Assembly (NCBI GenBank): GCA_027346035.1
Contig: DAIESZ010000219.1
Location: 1-6,802 of the forward strand
From: Propionibacteriaceae bacterium
Lineage (GTDB): Bacteria > Actinomycetota > Actinomycetes > Propionibacteriales > Propionibacteriaceae
DNA length: 6,802 nt
Direction of reading: 5' to 3'
This document shows positions 1 through 6,309 of the stretch, piece after piece. A model generated the notes under the pieces. That model saw only the letters and a list, made by a program, of their open reading frames with translations. It had not been told where the DNA came from and ran no database searches. The stretch's first letter is position 1. Each line of letters begins with the position of its first letter. The position numbers and the translations under genes are program-made.

Positions 1-555
1 TATTACTACACGACCGGCCCGGACAAGACAGACGCTGACATCTACGTCACCCACAACCACGGTTTCGTCCGTTCGGGCGCGGGGGCGTTCACCACCTATG
101 ACGCTCCCGATGCGGCTGTGGGCGGCCTCCCGAGCGTGGGCACCCGGCTGTTCGGGATCAACGACGCCGGCGACATGGTGGGCGCCTACACCTACAACGT
201 CGGTGCCGAGATCGGGCCCGACACCCGCAACAGCGGCTTCGAGATCACCGTGAGCGGAACGTTCACCGAGATCGTCCATTCCGATCCCGACACGATCCTG
301 AACGCCTGCTACTGGACCGAACCACACGGGATCAACGACGCGGGGGTGATCGTCGGCAATTCCGGCAACGGCTGCGCGGGCACCGAGGGCGGATGGCTGC
401 TGTCCGGCGGCACGTTCACAACCCTGGCCTACCAGACCGCGGATGACATCGGTCAGTACGCCTTGGCGTACGGCATCAACAACTCCGGGGTGATCGGTGG
501 CAGCTGGGGCAGCGGCATCGGCGTCAGGCACGGCTTCACCGCCACGACCAGCTGA
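1..555 (+). CDS. HAF-repeat protein, C-terminal part (5' end outside window)
   Basis: The reading frame is open from base 1 to the TGA at 553-555, so the gene begins before the window; the GTG at 118 is internal. The visible 184 residues carry the repeat known as the HAF family. In each unit an aromatic 'HGF' or 'GW' strand leads to a 'G-x-FTT' strand and then to 'GIN[DN][AS]G-x-[IM][VI]GG/GA/GN'. I see HGFVRSGAGAFTTYDAPDA (residues 19-37), GINDAGDMVGAY (52-63), GINDAGVIVGNS (110-121), GGTFTTL (136-142), GINNSGVIGGSW (158-169) and a last HGF (177-179). HAF repeats are beta-rich and common in predicted extracellular proteins; a propeller-like fold is plausible. The protein ends five residues after the last HGF, with no transmembrane helix, LPxTG sorting motif or other C-terminal anchor. 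The signal peptide, if any, lies outside the window. Family assignment is fairly sure; function is unknown. Confidence 0.85.
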   Translation, partial: YYYTTGPDKTDADIYVTHNHGFVRSGAGAFTTYDAPDAAVGGLPSVGTRLFGINDAGDMVGAYTYNVGAEIGPDTRNSGFEITVSGTFTEIVHSDPDTILNACYWTEPHGINDAGVIVGNSGNGCAGTEGGWLLSGGTFTTLAYQTADDIGQYALAYGINNSGVIGGSWGSGIGVRHGFTATTS

Positions 556-572
556 ACCGCGACCGACGCGAC

Positions 573-600
573 GGGGGCCCGGAGGAGTCTTCGGGCCCCT
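573..600. terminator. GC-rich hairpin between convergent genes, likely bidirectional terminator
   Basis: The perfect arms GGGGCCCG (574-581) and CGGGCCCC (592-599) can be extended at both ends by A-T, G-C and G-T pairs to about 12 pairs (573-584 with 589-600) around a four-base loop. It starts 17 bases after the HAF-gene stop and ends 10 bases before the stop of the opposing gene at 611, the usual place for a shared terminator. No clear T-run follows on either strand, which is common in high-GC actinobacteria. Strong as a structure; the terminator role is inferred from position. Confidence 0.7.
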
Positions 601-610
601 CGTGCGCGTG

Positions 611-2851
611 CTACCGGGTGTGATACTCGGGGATGCAGGTGGCACACCCGTCGAAGCCGTCGTGCAGCGCGTCGATGAGCTGGTAGTAGCCCAGGCGGTA
701 GTACTGGTCGATCCGCTCGACCCACACGCAGTCGAGCCGGTGCACCTCCATCCGCCTCGGGTTCCGGTTCGCCACGAAGGCGGGAACGCTGACGGTGGTG
801 CGGGGCAGTTCCTTCACCGACACGGACGCGGCCGCGCTCACCGACCCCTCGGCGAAGGTCACGGGACCCGGGTCGATCTCCAGGGTGAGCGCCGGCGGCA
901 CCACGTAGTCGTTGATGGCGATGTCGACCTCGTCCGAGTCGATTGTGAGTGACAGCGGGCTGATCGGTACCGACCGCGACAGTAGTGGTGGGATCACCCG
1001 GATAGCCGGGATCATCGGGCGCACAAGGCCGGACACCTGGTCGACGAGCCAGTCGACGAGGTCGTCGGGCACGCCCAGACCGGTCAGCTGCAGATCCAGG
1101 TCGAAGTCGGTGATGGTGACGCTCACCCCGGTGTCGAGGCCCGACCTGACGGCGACGGCGAGGTTGTCGAGGGTGGCGACCGACTCGTGGCTCAGGTCGA
1201 GCAGGGTGATGTCGCCCTGCGGCCACCAGCCGATGTCGAAGGGGTGGTCGATGTCCCTCGGCCCCCAGACACTCCACTCCAGCGACACTCGCAGCGCGAG
1301 CCAGGCCCGCACCGTGATGTCGTCGACGTGGAAGTCGCCGTCGTGCACGCTGAAGCGCGGCTCGTCCAGCCACACCGACGCGGACGCCACCGCCTGCACG
1401 TCGTCGATCCGCACCGGGCTGAGCAGGGGGACGCCGAGCAGGAACATCGACAGCAGCTGGGGGAGGTTGAGCGCCACTCCGGCCAGGGTCTTCGACCAGC
1501 CGTCCTTCTGGCTTCCGACCGCAGCCAGCGATCCCTGCCACATCCGCCGCTTCGCGTGCGTGGGCGTGTGCGACCACTCGGCGTCGAACGCCTCCTGGAT
1601 CACGTCGTCGCGGATGCCCACCCAGAGGTCGTTGCCCGCGGTGAGGTCGGCGAGGGGCCGCTGGGGCCGGGCCGGCCGGTCGAACAGGTCGACGCCCACC
1701 GCGAACGTGCGGCCGCCGAGCACATCGAAGATCCGCGGCGCCACAGGGAGGGGCAGGCTCGGAGTGGCGAACCCGGGCCAGCCGTCAAGGGAGGCCGGGC
1801 CGGACGCCGTCGCGGTCGCCAGACTCCATGCGTGGACACCGGCGTCCGTGAAGAGATACGCCGTCGTGGGGTCCCAGGCGACGGCGGCGCAGACGTCGTG
1901 GGCCCGCAGTCCGGGGAAGGCCACCGTGATCGGCATCGGCGCGCCCGGCGGCCCGCCGCCGACCGCGACCCGGATCACGTCCGAACCCCGGAAGAAGTGC
2001 AGGGCGTCTCCCAGCGGCAGCACGGCGTCGATGCCGTCGGCCCAGACACCGGGATAGCCGTCGGCGATCGCCGCCGGGAACCCGGGCAGTGGACGCCGCC
2101 CGGCGCGGTCGTAGGCGAGGTATTCCCGGGCGCGGAAGAACATCAGCTCGCCACCCGGCAGCACCGTGGCGGCGTCGACCCCCTCGGGCCAGACACCCGG
2201 GTACGCGGTCGTGAGCGGCACCGGCGGCCCGGTGACGCTGCGAGTGGTCGCGTCGACCGGGTACACCCACCCGCCCTTGATCAACTGCACCTCGGTGCCC
2301 AGGCGAACCAGGGCGTCGACGCCGTCGAACGGCAGGGGCAGCTCGGGCCGGGTGAGGAACGGGGTGAGGTCGATCTCGCCCATGTTGTCGAGCAGGTCAG
2401 TGGTGAGGATGTGCGCGGCCACGTCGTTGAGGATCTTCCTGGTCCTCGCCGGGACCTCGGTGCGGTGGTCGAGGACGATCTGGTCGACCTGAGCGCCGGT
2501 GAGGTCGAGCGCGAGCAGCGTCCCTCCGGTGCCGAGCCGCGGCTTGGCGAGCACGCCGGCGGTGAGATCGAACGTGCCCCCGAGGCCCTCGAGGATGTCG
2601 AGGCGGAGTCGCACGCGGAGCAGCAGCCGCACCTGGCCGGCGTCCATGGCGTCGACGGTCGGCGGCTCCAGCAGTTTCACCTCGAAGATGAGATCGCCCA
2701 CGAAGGCGAGGGCCGGGTCGAGGTGGCGGGCGAGATGGAAGCGGCCAGAGGCCTGCGTGGGAAGGACCGATGTGTAGTAGGCGAGGGCGAGGGCCCGGTC
2801 GATGAGGTCTTCCCGCACCTCGACGAGCAGGTCAGTGGAGAGCGTGGACAT
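611..2851 (-). CDS. Hemopexin-like repeat protein with duplicated TULIP-like domains and C-terminal Cys/His cluster
   Basis: This is a 746-residue protein of unknown function. Numbered from the chosen start, it has four parts. First is an N-terminal beta-rich/amphipathic domain (about 7-175). Second are four hemopexin-like repeats (about 177-220, 224-270, 273-314, 317-361), each opening with a 'GVDA'-type strand and most closing with 'YPGVW', 'FPGL' or 'WPGF'; repeats 2 and 3 contain 'LMFFR' and 'LHFFRGSD', like the FF/YFF-K-G core of hemopexin blades. Third is a second beta-rich domain (about 408-690) that resembles the first. Fourth is a C-terminal segment with His704, Cys708, Cys736 and Cys739 (HRLDC and CATC), probably a metal site. 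There is no signal peptide or clear membrane helix. An ATG seven codons upstream (2872) was passed over because AGGAGG lies between it and the chosen ATG at ideal spacing. The gene lies 71 bases downstream of the lacI-type gene on the same strand. The hemopexin call is fairly firm; the TULIP-like fold is inferred from alternating strands and amphipathic helices. Ligand binding (lipid, glycan or metal) is a guess. Confidence 0.8.
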   Translation of the reverse strand: MSTLSTDLLVEVREDLIDRALALAYYTSVLPTQASGRFHLARHLDPALAFVGDLIFEVKLLEPPTVDAMDAGQVRLLLRVRLRLDILEGLGGTFDLTAGVLAKPRLGTGGTLLALDLTGAQVDQIVLDHRTEVPARTRKILNDVAAHILTTDLLDNMGEIDLTPFLTRPELPLPFDGVDALVRLGTEVQLIKGGWVYPVDATTRSVTGPPVPLTTAYPGVWPEGVDAATVLPGGELMFFRAREYLAYDRAGRRPLPGFPAAIADGYPGVWADGIDAVLPLGDALHFFRGSDVIRVAVGGGPPGAPMPITVAFPGLRAHDVCAAVAWDPTTAYLFTDAGVHAWSLATATASGPASLDGWPGFATPSLPLPVAPRIFDVLGGRTFAVGVDLFDRPARPQRPLADLTAGNDLWVGIRDDVIQEAFDAEWSHTPTHAKRRMWQGSLAAVGSQKDGWSKTLAGVALNLPQLLSMFLLGVPLLSPVRIDDVQAVASASVWLDEPRFSVHDGDFHVDDITVRAWLALRVSLEWSVWGPRDIDHPFDIGWWPQGDITLLDLSHESVATLDNLAVAVRSGLDTGVSVTITDFDLDLQLTGLGVPDDLVDWLVDQVSGLVRPMIPAIRVIPPLLSRSVPISPLSLTIDSDEVDIAINDYVVPPALTLEIDPGPVTFAEGSVSAAASVSVKELPRTTVSVPAFVANRNPRRMEVHRLDCVWVERIDQYYRLGYYQLIDALHDGFDGCATCIPEYHTR

Positions 2852-2857
2852 CGTTGG

Positions 2858-2863
2858 CCTCCT
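2858..2863 (-). promoter_or_regulatory. Strong ribosome binding site that fixes the start of the hemopexin-like gene
   Basis: The minus strand reads AGGAGG, then six bases (CCAACG), then ATG at 2851-2849. This is a consensus Shine-Dalgarno site at normal spacing. It lies inside the reading frame that would start at the upstream ATG (2872), so that longer version is very unlikely. Confidence 0.85.
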
Positions 2864-2889
2864 GCCGGCCATTGTCCCGCGGCCGGTGG

Positions 2890-2921
2890 GGCGGCGTCCG
2901 CGTTTCGCCGAGACGGCCGCC
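2890..2921 (-). terminator. Possible hairpin terminator just after the LacI-type gene
   Basis: Arms GGCGGCGTC (2890-2898) and GACGGCCGCC (2912-2921) pair over nine bases with one bulged G (2915). The 13-base loop can itself form a GCG-TTT-CGC mini-stem. The structure starts one base past the repressor stop codon. No T-run follows. In a region this GC-rich such pairings can arise by chance, so it may not stop readthrough into the hemopexin-like gene. Confidence 0.35.
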
Positions 2922-2922
2922 G

Positions 2923-3924
2923 TCAGCGGCTCGACGCCCGCACCACCAGGTTGGGCTGGAAGACCACGTGCCGCTCATCGGCGTCCGGGTCGAGCAGCAG
3001 TTCGGCGGCGGTGCGGCCCAATTCGGCCATCGGCTGGTGCACCGAGCTGAGCGGGGTGATCAACTCGGAGGCGACCATGATGTCGTCGTAGCCCACGAGC
3101 GCCATCTCGGCGGGGATCCGCACCCCCTGGCGGCGCAGCGAACGCATCGCGCCGATCATCATGACGTCGTTGGCGGCGAACGTGGCCGTGGGCACCTCGC
3201 GGCGCTCGAGCAGCAGGCTCATCGCCGCCTCCCCGGCGTTCGCGGTGAATGCCTCCGTCTCGACCGGCACGAGAATCTTCTCGGGGTCGAGGCCGGCCTC
3301 GGTGATCGCCTGGCGCGCGCCGCGGAGCCGCTGGCGCGCCTGACGCACGCTCATCGGGCCGGTGATCATCGCGATCAGCCGGTGGCCCCGGTCGAGCAGG
3401 TGCCGGACGGCCATCGCCCCGCCGGCCACGTCGTCGACACCGACCGACGCATAGCCCTCGATGTCGCCGGGGCTGTCGAGCAGGACCACCGGGATTCCCC
3501 GCTCGCGCAGCATCGGCAGTAGCGCGGCCGTGCCTTCCGACGGGGTGATGATCACCCCGCGGACCTGCTGCTCGATGAGCGTGCGCAGCACCCGCGCCTC
3601 GCGGTGCGGCTCGGCGTCCGACGACGAGATCACCAGGGCCAGGTCGGAGGCGGCGAGGGTGTCCTCGATGGCGCGCGCGGCGTCGGTGTAGAAGGGGTTG
3701 CCGATGTCGAACACCACCAGCCCGACCATGTTCGAGTGGCCCTGGCGCAGCTGCCGGGCAGCCCCCGAGCGCACGAAGTTCAGCTCTGTGATGGCGGCGG
3801 TGACCTTCTCGCGCAGCGCCTCCGAGACACGCTCGGGATGGTTGAGCACGTGCGACACCGTGCCCACGGACACTCCCGCCAGTTCCGCCACGTCGCGCAA
3901 CGATGCATTGCCCCGATCCGGCAT
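2923..3924 (-). CDS. LacI-family transcriptional repressor, probably controlling the divergent rhamnosidase gene
   Basis: This is a complete 333-residue LacI/GalR-type regulator of normal family length. The N-terminal helix-turn-helix spans about residues 8-28 (LRDVAELAGVSVGTVSHVLN). A hinge helix follows around 53-60, with 'AARQLR' carrying the leucine (Leu59) that in this family wedges into the central CG of the operator. The periplasmic-binding-protein-like sensor domain fills 66-333, with 'NPFYTDAARAIED' near 76-88, 'VGVDDVAGGAMAVRHLLDRG' at 161-180 and the family signature 'VGYDDI' at 277-282 followed by 'SVHQP'. The start at 3924 is preferred over an ATG 22 codons upstream (3990). It puts the helix-turn-helix at the usual distance from the N-terminus and is preceded by a purine-rich AAAGGCGG, while the upstream extension (MPQILLSCRRSE...) is not like the family. 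The gene is divergent from the GH78 gene, with 129 bases between them holding a suitable operator. The inducer is probably rhamnose or a rhamnoside, inferred only from the neighbour. Confidence 0.95.
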   Translation of the reverse strand: MPDRGNASLRDVAELAGVSVGTVSHVLNHPERVSEALREKVTAAITELNFVRSGAARQLRQGHSNMVGLVVFDIGNPFYTDAARAIEDTLAASDLALVISSSDAEPHREARVLRTLIEQQVRGVIITPSEGTAALLPMLRERGIPVVLLDSPGDIEGYASVGVDDVAGGAMAVRHLLDRGHRLIAMITGPMSVRQARQRLRGARQAITEAGLDPEKILVPVETEAFTANAGEAAMSLLLERREVPTATFAANDVMMIGAMRSLRRQGVRIPAEMALVGYDDIMVASELITPLSSVHQPMAELGRTAAELLLDPDADERHVVFQPNLVVRASSR

Positions 3925-3958
3925 CGCACACCGCCTTTCAGGCCGACCCGCGGCCTCC

Positions 3959-3990
3959 GATCTGCGACAACTTAACAGGATCTGCGGCAA
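3959..3990. repeat. 12-bp direct repeat in the divergent promoter region
   Basis: GATCTGCGACAA (3959-3970) and GATCTGCGGCAA (3979-3990) match at 11 of 12 positions. Their starts are 20 bases apart, about two helical turns, so both copies would face the same side of the DNA. They lie between the LacI-type start codon and the palindromic operator, in what is probably the repressor gene's promoter or leader. They could be sites for a second regulator or a chance duplication. Confidence 0.6.
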
Positions 3991-3995
3991 GAGGA

Positions 3996-4025
3996 TTGAT
4001 GAATCGATTCAATCACGACTAGTCT
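3996..4025 (+). promoter_or_regulatory. Candidate promoter of the rhamnosidase gene
   Basis: A -35-like TTGATG (3996-4001) and a -10-like TAGTCT (4020-4025) are separated by 18 bases. Transcription would start near 4032, about 11 bases before the ribosome binding site. The palindromic operator overlaps the end of the -35 box and the spacer, where a bound repressor would block RNA polymerase. The boxes match consensus at only four and three of six positions, so the operator is the main support. No convincing promoter for the opposite (LacI) direction was recognised. Confidence 0.4.
4000..4011. promoter_or_regulatory. Palindromic LacI-family operator
   Basis: TGAATCGATTCA is a perfect 12-bp palindrome with a central CG. 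LacI-family regulators typically bind even palindromes with a central CpG, into which hinge-helix leucines insert. It lies in the 129-base gap between the divergent repressor and rhamnosidase genes and is conspicuously AT-rich for this GC-rich DNA. Binding here would repress the rhamnosidase and could also autoregulate the repressor. Confidence 0.75.
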
Positions 4026-4042
4026 AGGAATTCCAGGCTCAC

Positions 4043-4048
4043 GAGGAG
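4043..4048 (+). promoter_or_regulatory. Ribosome binding site of the rhamnosidase gene
   Basis: GAGGAG lies five bases (TTGCC) before the ATG at 4054. This supports that start over the in-frame ATG at 4072, which has no comparable site. Confidence 0.8.
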
Positions 4049-4053
4049 TTGCC

Positions 4054-6297
4054 ATGCTTGAAACGGCCGCGATGATCACTGCGGACACCGATCGGGGGCG
4101 GGCCATCCGCCTCACGACCAGCGTCCGGCTCGACCGGCCCCTGGCCGAGGTCTGCTCAGCGGTGTTCCATGCCACCGCGCACGGCATCTACGAGGCGCGG
4201 ATCAACGACCGTCCGGTATCGCGTGCCGTCTTCTCGCCCGGGTGGACGTCGTACGAATGGCGGCTGCAGGTGCAGGAGGACGACGTCACCGCACTGCTCG
4301 CCGACTCGACCGGCATCGAGGTGCTGCTCGGCAACGGGTGGTATCGGGGCGACCTCGGCTTCGCGGGTGCCAACGCCAACTACGGCGACGACCTCGGGGT
4401 CATCGGCGAGTTGGTGATCACCTTCGCCGACGGATCCGTCCAGGCCGTCCCCACCTCGACCGACTGGACCGCGACCGCGAGCGAGCATCTGGTCAACTCG
4501 CTCTACCGGGGCCAGACGATCGACGCGCGGCTGCGCGCGGCAGCGTCCGAGACGTTACCGGTGCGCGTGGTCGACCTCGATCGCCGCTCGCTCGTGGCGC
4601 AGGTGGGGCCCCCCGTGATCCGCCACGAGATGATCCGCCCGCGGAGCATCCTCACCTCGCCGAGTGGCCGGACCCTGGTCGACTTCGGCCAGAACCTCGT
4701 CGGCTGGCTGCGGCTGCGGGCCCACGGGGACGCGGGCACCGTCGTCACCGTGCGGCACGCCGAGGTGCTCGAACACGGCGAGCTCGGCACCCGGCCGCTG
4801 AGATCCGCGCAGGCCACCGACCGCTTCATACTCTCCGGCGGCGACGACCAGTTCGAGCCGACCCTCACCTTCCACGGGTTCCGCTACGCCGAGGTCAGCG
4901 GGTTCCCGGGCGAACTCACCCCCGACGACCTCGAGTCCGTCGTGGTCCACTCCGACATGCGCCGGGTCGGCACCTTCGAATGCTCGGAGCCTCTCATCAA
5001 CCAGCTCGTGTCGAACTCCGTGTGGAGCCAGCGGGGCAACTTTCTCGACGTGCCCACGGACTGCCCGCAGCGCGACGAGCGTCTCGGCTGGACCGGTGAC
5101 ATCGCCGCTTACGCCGCCACCGCCTGCTACCAGTTCGACGCCGCCGACGTGCTGCACAAGTGGCTGCTCGACCTCGCCGACGAGGTCCGGCACAGCGAGC
5201 ACGGCTGGGTGCCGCACGTCGTGCCCGACGTGCTCAAGCACGCCAACTTCCCCGAGGAATTCCGCTCGGTGGCCGAGGCATGGGCCGGGCCCACCGCCAT
5301 CTGGGGCGACGCCGCCGTGTGGGTGCCGCAGGCCCTGTGGCACGCCTACGGGGACGCCGACCGTCTCGCCCAGCACTATCCGGGCATGGTGCTGCACCTC
5401 GAGGGCGTCCTCGACCGGCTGTCGCCCACGGGCCTATGGGACACCGGCTTCCAGTTCGGTGACTGGCTCGACCCGGACGCCTCGCCCGACCAGCCGGCGA
5501 ACGCCAAGGCCGACGCGGGGGTGGTGGCCACCGCATCCTTGTACCGGTCGCTGCGGTTCGCCGCCGAGACCGCGTCCATCCTCGGGTACGACGACCACGC
5601 CGCGCGCTGGAACGGGCTGGCCGAGAGCACTCGCACCGCGTTCGTCGAGCACTACGTGTCGGACGAGGGCATCGTGCGTTCCGACTGTGCCACCGTGTAC
5701 GCGCTCGCCATCTGCTTCGGGCTGCTCGAGGGCGACGTGCGCGCCCGCGCGGGGGAGCGGCTCGCGCGGATCGTCGCCGAACGCGGCTACGTGGTCACCA
5801 CCGGTTTCGCCGGCACGCCCTTCGTCACCTGGGCGCTGTCCGAGACGGGCCACGTCGACGACGCCTATCGGCTGTTGCTCGAGCGCTCCTGCCCGTCGTG
5901 GCTCTACCCGGTGACCATGGGCGCCACGACGATCTGGGAGCGCTGGGACTCGATGCTGCCCGACGGCACCATCAACCCCGGCGAGATGACCTCGTTCAAC
6001 CACTACGCGCTGGGCGCCGTGGCCGACTGGATCTACCAGGTGATCGGCGGCATCCGCCCGGCCGAGCCGGGGTACGCGAGGCTGCTGCTGCAGCCGACGC
6101 CCGGTCCGGGACTCGACCATGCGCGGGCCACGCTCGAGACCCGGCATGGGCACGTCGAGTCGGGCTGGCGACGCGAGGGAGGCTCGGTCGTCGTCGCGGT
6201 CAGCGTGCCCGACGGGGTCGAGGCCGACGTGGTCCTGCCCGACGGCGCGCGGCACCGGGTGCGGGGCGGCGTCCACCGGTTCACGAGCGCGGGCTGA
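4054..6297 (+). CDS. GH78 alpha-L-rhamnosidase, intracellular
   Basis: This is a complete 747-residue glycoside hydrolase family 78 enzyme, which would release terminal alpha-L-rhamnose from plant or microbial rhamnosides. Domains in order: an N-terminal beta-sandwich with the family 'GIYEARIND' and 'FSPGWTSYEWRLQ' strands (about 20-160, including LLGNGWYRGDLGF); a second sandwich (about 190-285) with 'LVDFGQNLVGWLRLR' and 'RHAEVLE'; an (alpha/alpha)6 barrel (about 300-665); and a C-terminal beta-sandwich (about 666-747). The barrel holds DCPQRDERLGWTGD (336-349), whose Glu342 matches the known general acid, and TTIWERWDS (625-633), whose Glu629 probably matches the general base; NPGEMTSFNHYALG follows. 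There is no signal peptide or carbohydrate-binding module, so it likely acts in the cytoplasm on imported glycosides. It lacks the extra N-terminal Ig/fibronectin-like domain found in many 900-1000-residue actinobacterial relatives. It is probably controlled by the divergent LacI-type repressor through the operator at 4000-4011. Confidence 0.96.
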   Translation: MLETAAMITADTDRGRAIRLTTSVRLDRPLAEVCSAVFHATAHGIYEARINDRPVSRAVFSPGWTSYEWRLQVQEDDVTALLADSTGIEVLLGNGWYRGDLGFAGANANYGDDLGVIGELVITFADGSVQAVPTSTDWTATASEHLVNSLYRGQTIDARLRAAASETLPVRVVDLDRRSLVAQVGPPVIRHEMIRPRSILTSPSGRTLVDFGQNLVGWLRLRAHGDAGTVVTVRHAEVLEHGELGTRPLRSAQATDRFILSGGDDQFEPTLTFHGFRYAEVSGFPGELTPDDLESVVVHSDMRRVGTFECSEPLINQLVSNSVWSQRGNFLDVPTDCPQRDERLGWTGDIAAYAATACYQFDAADVLHKWLLDLADEVRHSEHGWVPHVVPDVLKHANFPEEFRSVAEAWAGPTAIWGDAAVWVPQALWHAYGDADRLAQHYPGMVLHLEGVLDRLSPTGLWDTGFQFGDWLDPDASPDQPANAKADAGVVATASLYRSLRFAAETASILGYDDHAARWNGLAESTRTAFVEHYVSDEGIVRSDCATVYALAICFGLLEGDVRARAGERLARIVAERGYVVTTGFAGTPFVTWALSETGHVDDAYRLLLERSCPSWLYPVTMGATTIWERWDSMLPDGTINPGEMTSFNHYALGAVADWIYQVIGGIRPAEPGYARLLLQPTPGPGLDHARATLETRHGHVESGWRREGGSVVVAVSVPDGVEADVVLPDGARHRVRGGVHRFTSAG

Positions 6298-6309
6298 GCG
6301 TCCCGCTCA
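6295..6309. terminator. Short inverted repeat joining the stop codons of two convergent genes
   Basis: TGAGCG-TCC-CGCTCA forms a six-pair stem with a three-base loop. Its outer bases are the two TGA stop codons, one for the rhamnosidase (6295-6297) and one for the GH3 gene on the other strand (6307-6309). It is the only structure in the nine-base gap. It is short and has no T-run, so its terminator strength is doubtful. Confidence 0.35.

Noticed and set aside
118..555. Treating the GTG at 118 as the start of a small 145-residue gene
   Set aside because: The frame is open to base 1, and the upstream codons encode a good HAF repeat segment (HGF...FTTYDAPDA), so the gene is simply cut by the window edge.
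453..1577. A 374-codon minus-strand open frame overlapping the HAF gene and the end of the hemopexin-like gene
   Set aside because: Its product is Arg/Ala/Pro-rich without motifs, and it runs through the intergenic hairpin and both convergent genes; it is a shadow.
2849..2872. Longer N-terminus (ATG at 2872) for the hemopexin-like protein
   Set aside because: A consensus AGGAGG lies six bases before the ATG at 2851, inside the longer frame, so the shorter start is far more likely.
1187..3091. A 634-codon open frame on the plus strand opposite the hemopexin-like gene
   Set aside because: It is a shadow frame of GC-rich DNA: its product is low-complexity, rich in Arg, His, Glu and Gly, shows no recognisable domain, and overlaps two well-supported minus-strand genes.
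3922..3990. Longer N-terminus (ATG at 3990) for the LacI-type repressor
   Set aside because: The extra 22 residues are unlike the family, push the helix-turn-helix away from its usual N-terminal place and cover the direct repeat region.
4555..5397. A 280-codon minus-strand open frame inside the rhamnosidase gene
   Set aside because: The plus frame encodes a clear GH78 enzyme with catalytic motifs; the opposite frame is His/Gly/Val-rich with no family features.
5434..6276. A 280-codon minus-strand open frame in the 3' part of the rhamnosidase gene
   Set aside because: It lies wholly within the GH78 barrel and C-terminal domain coding sequence and shows no motif of its own.
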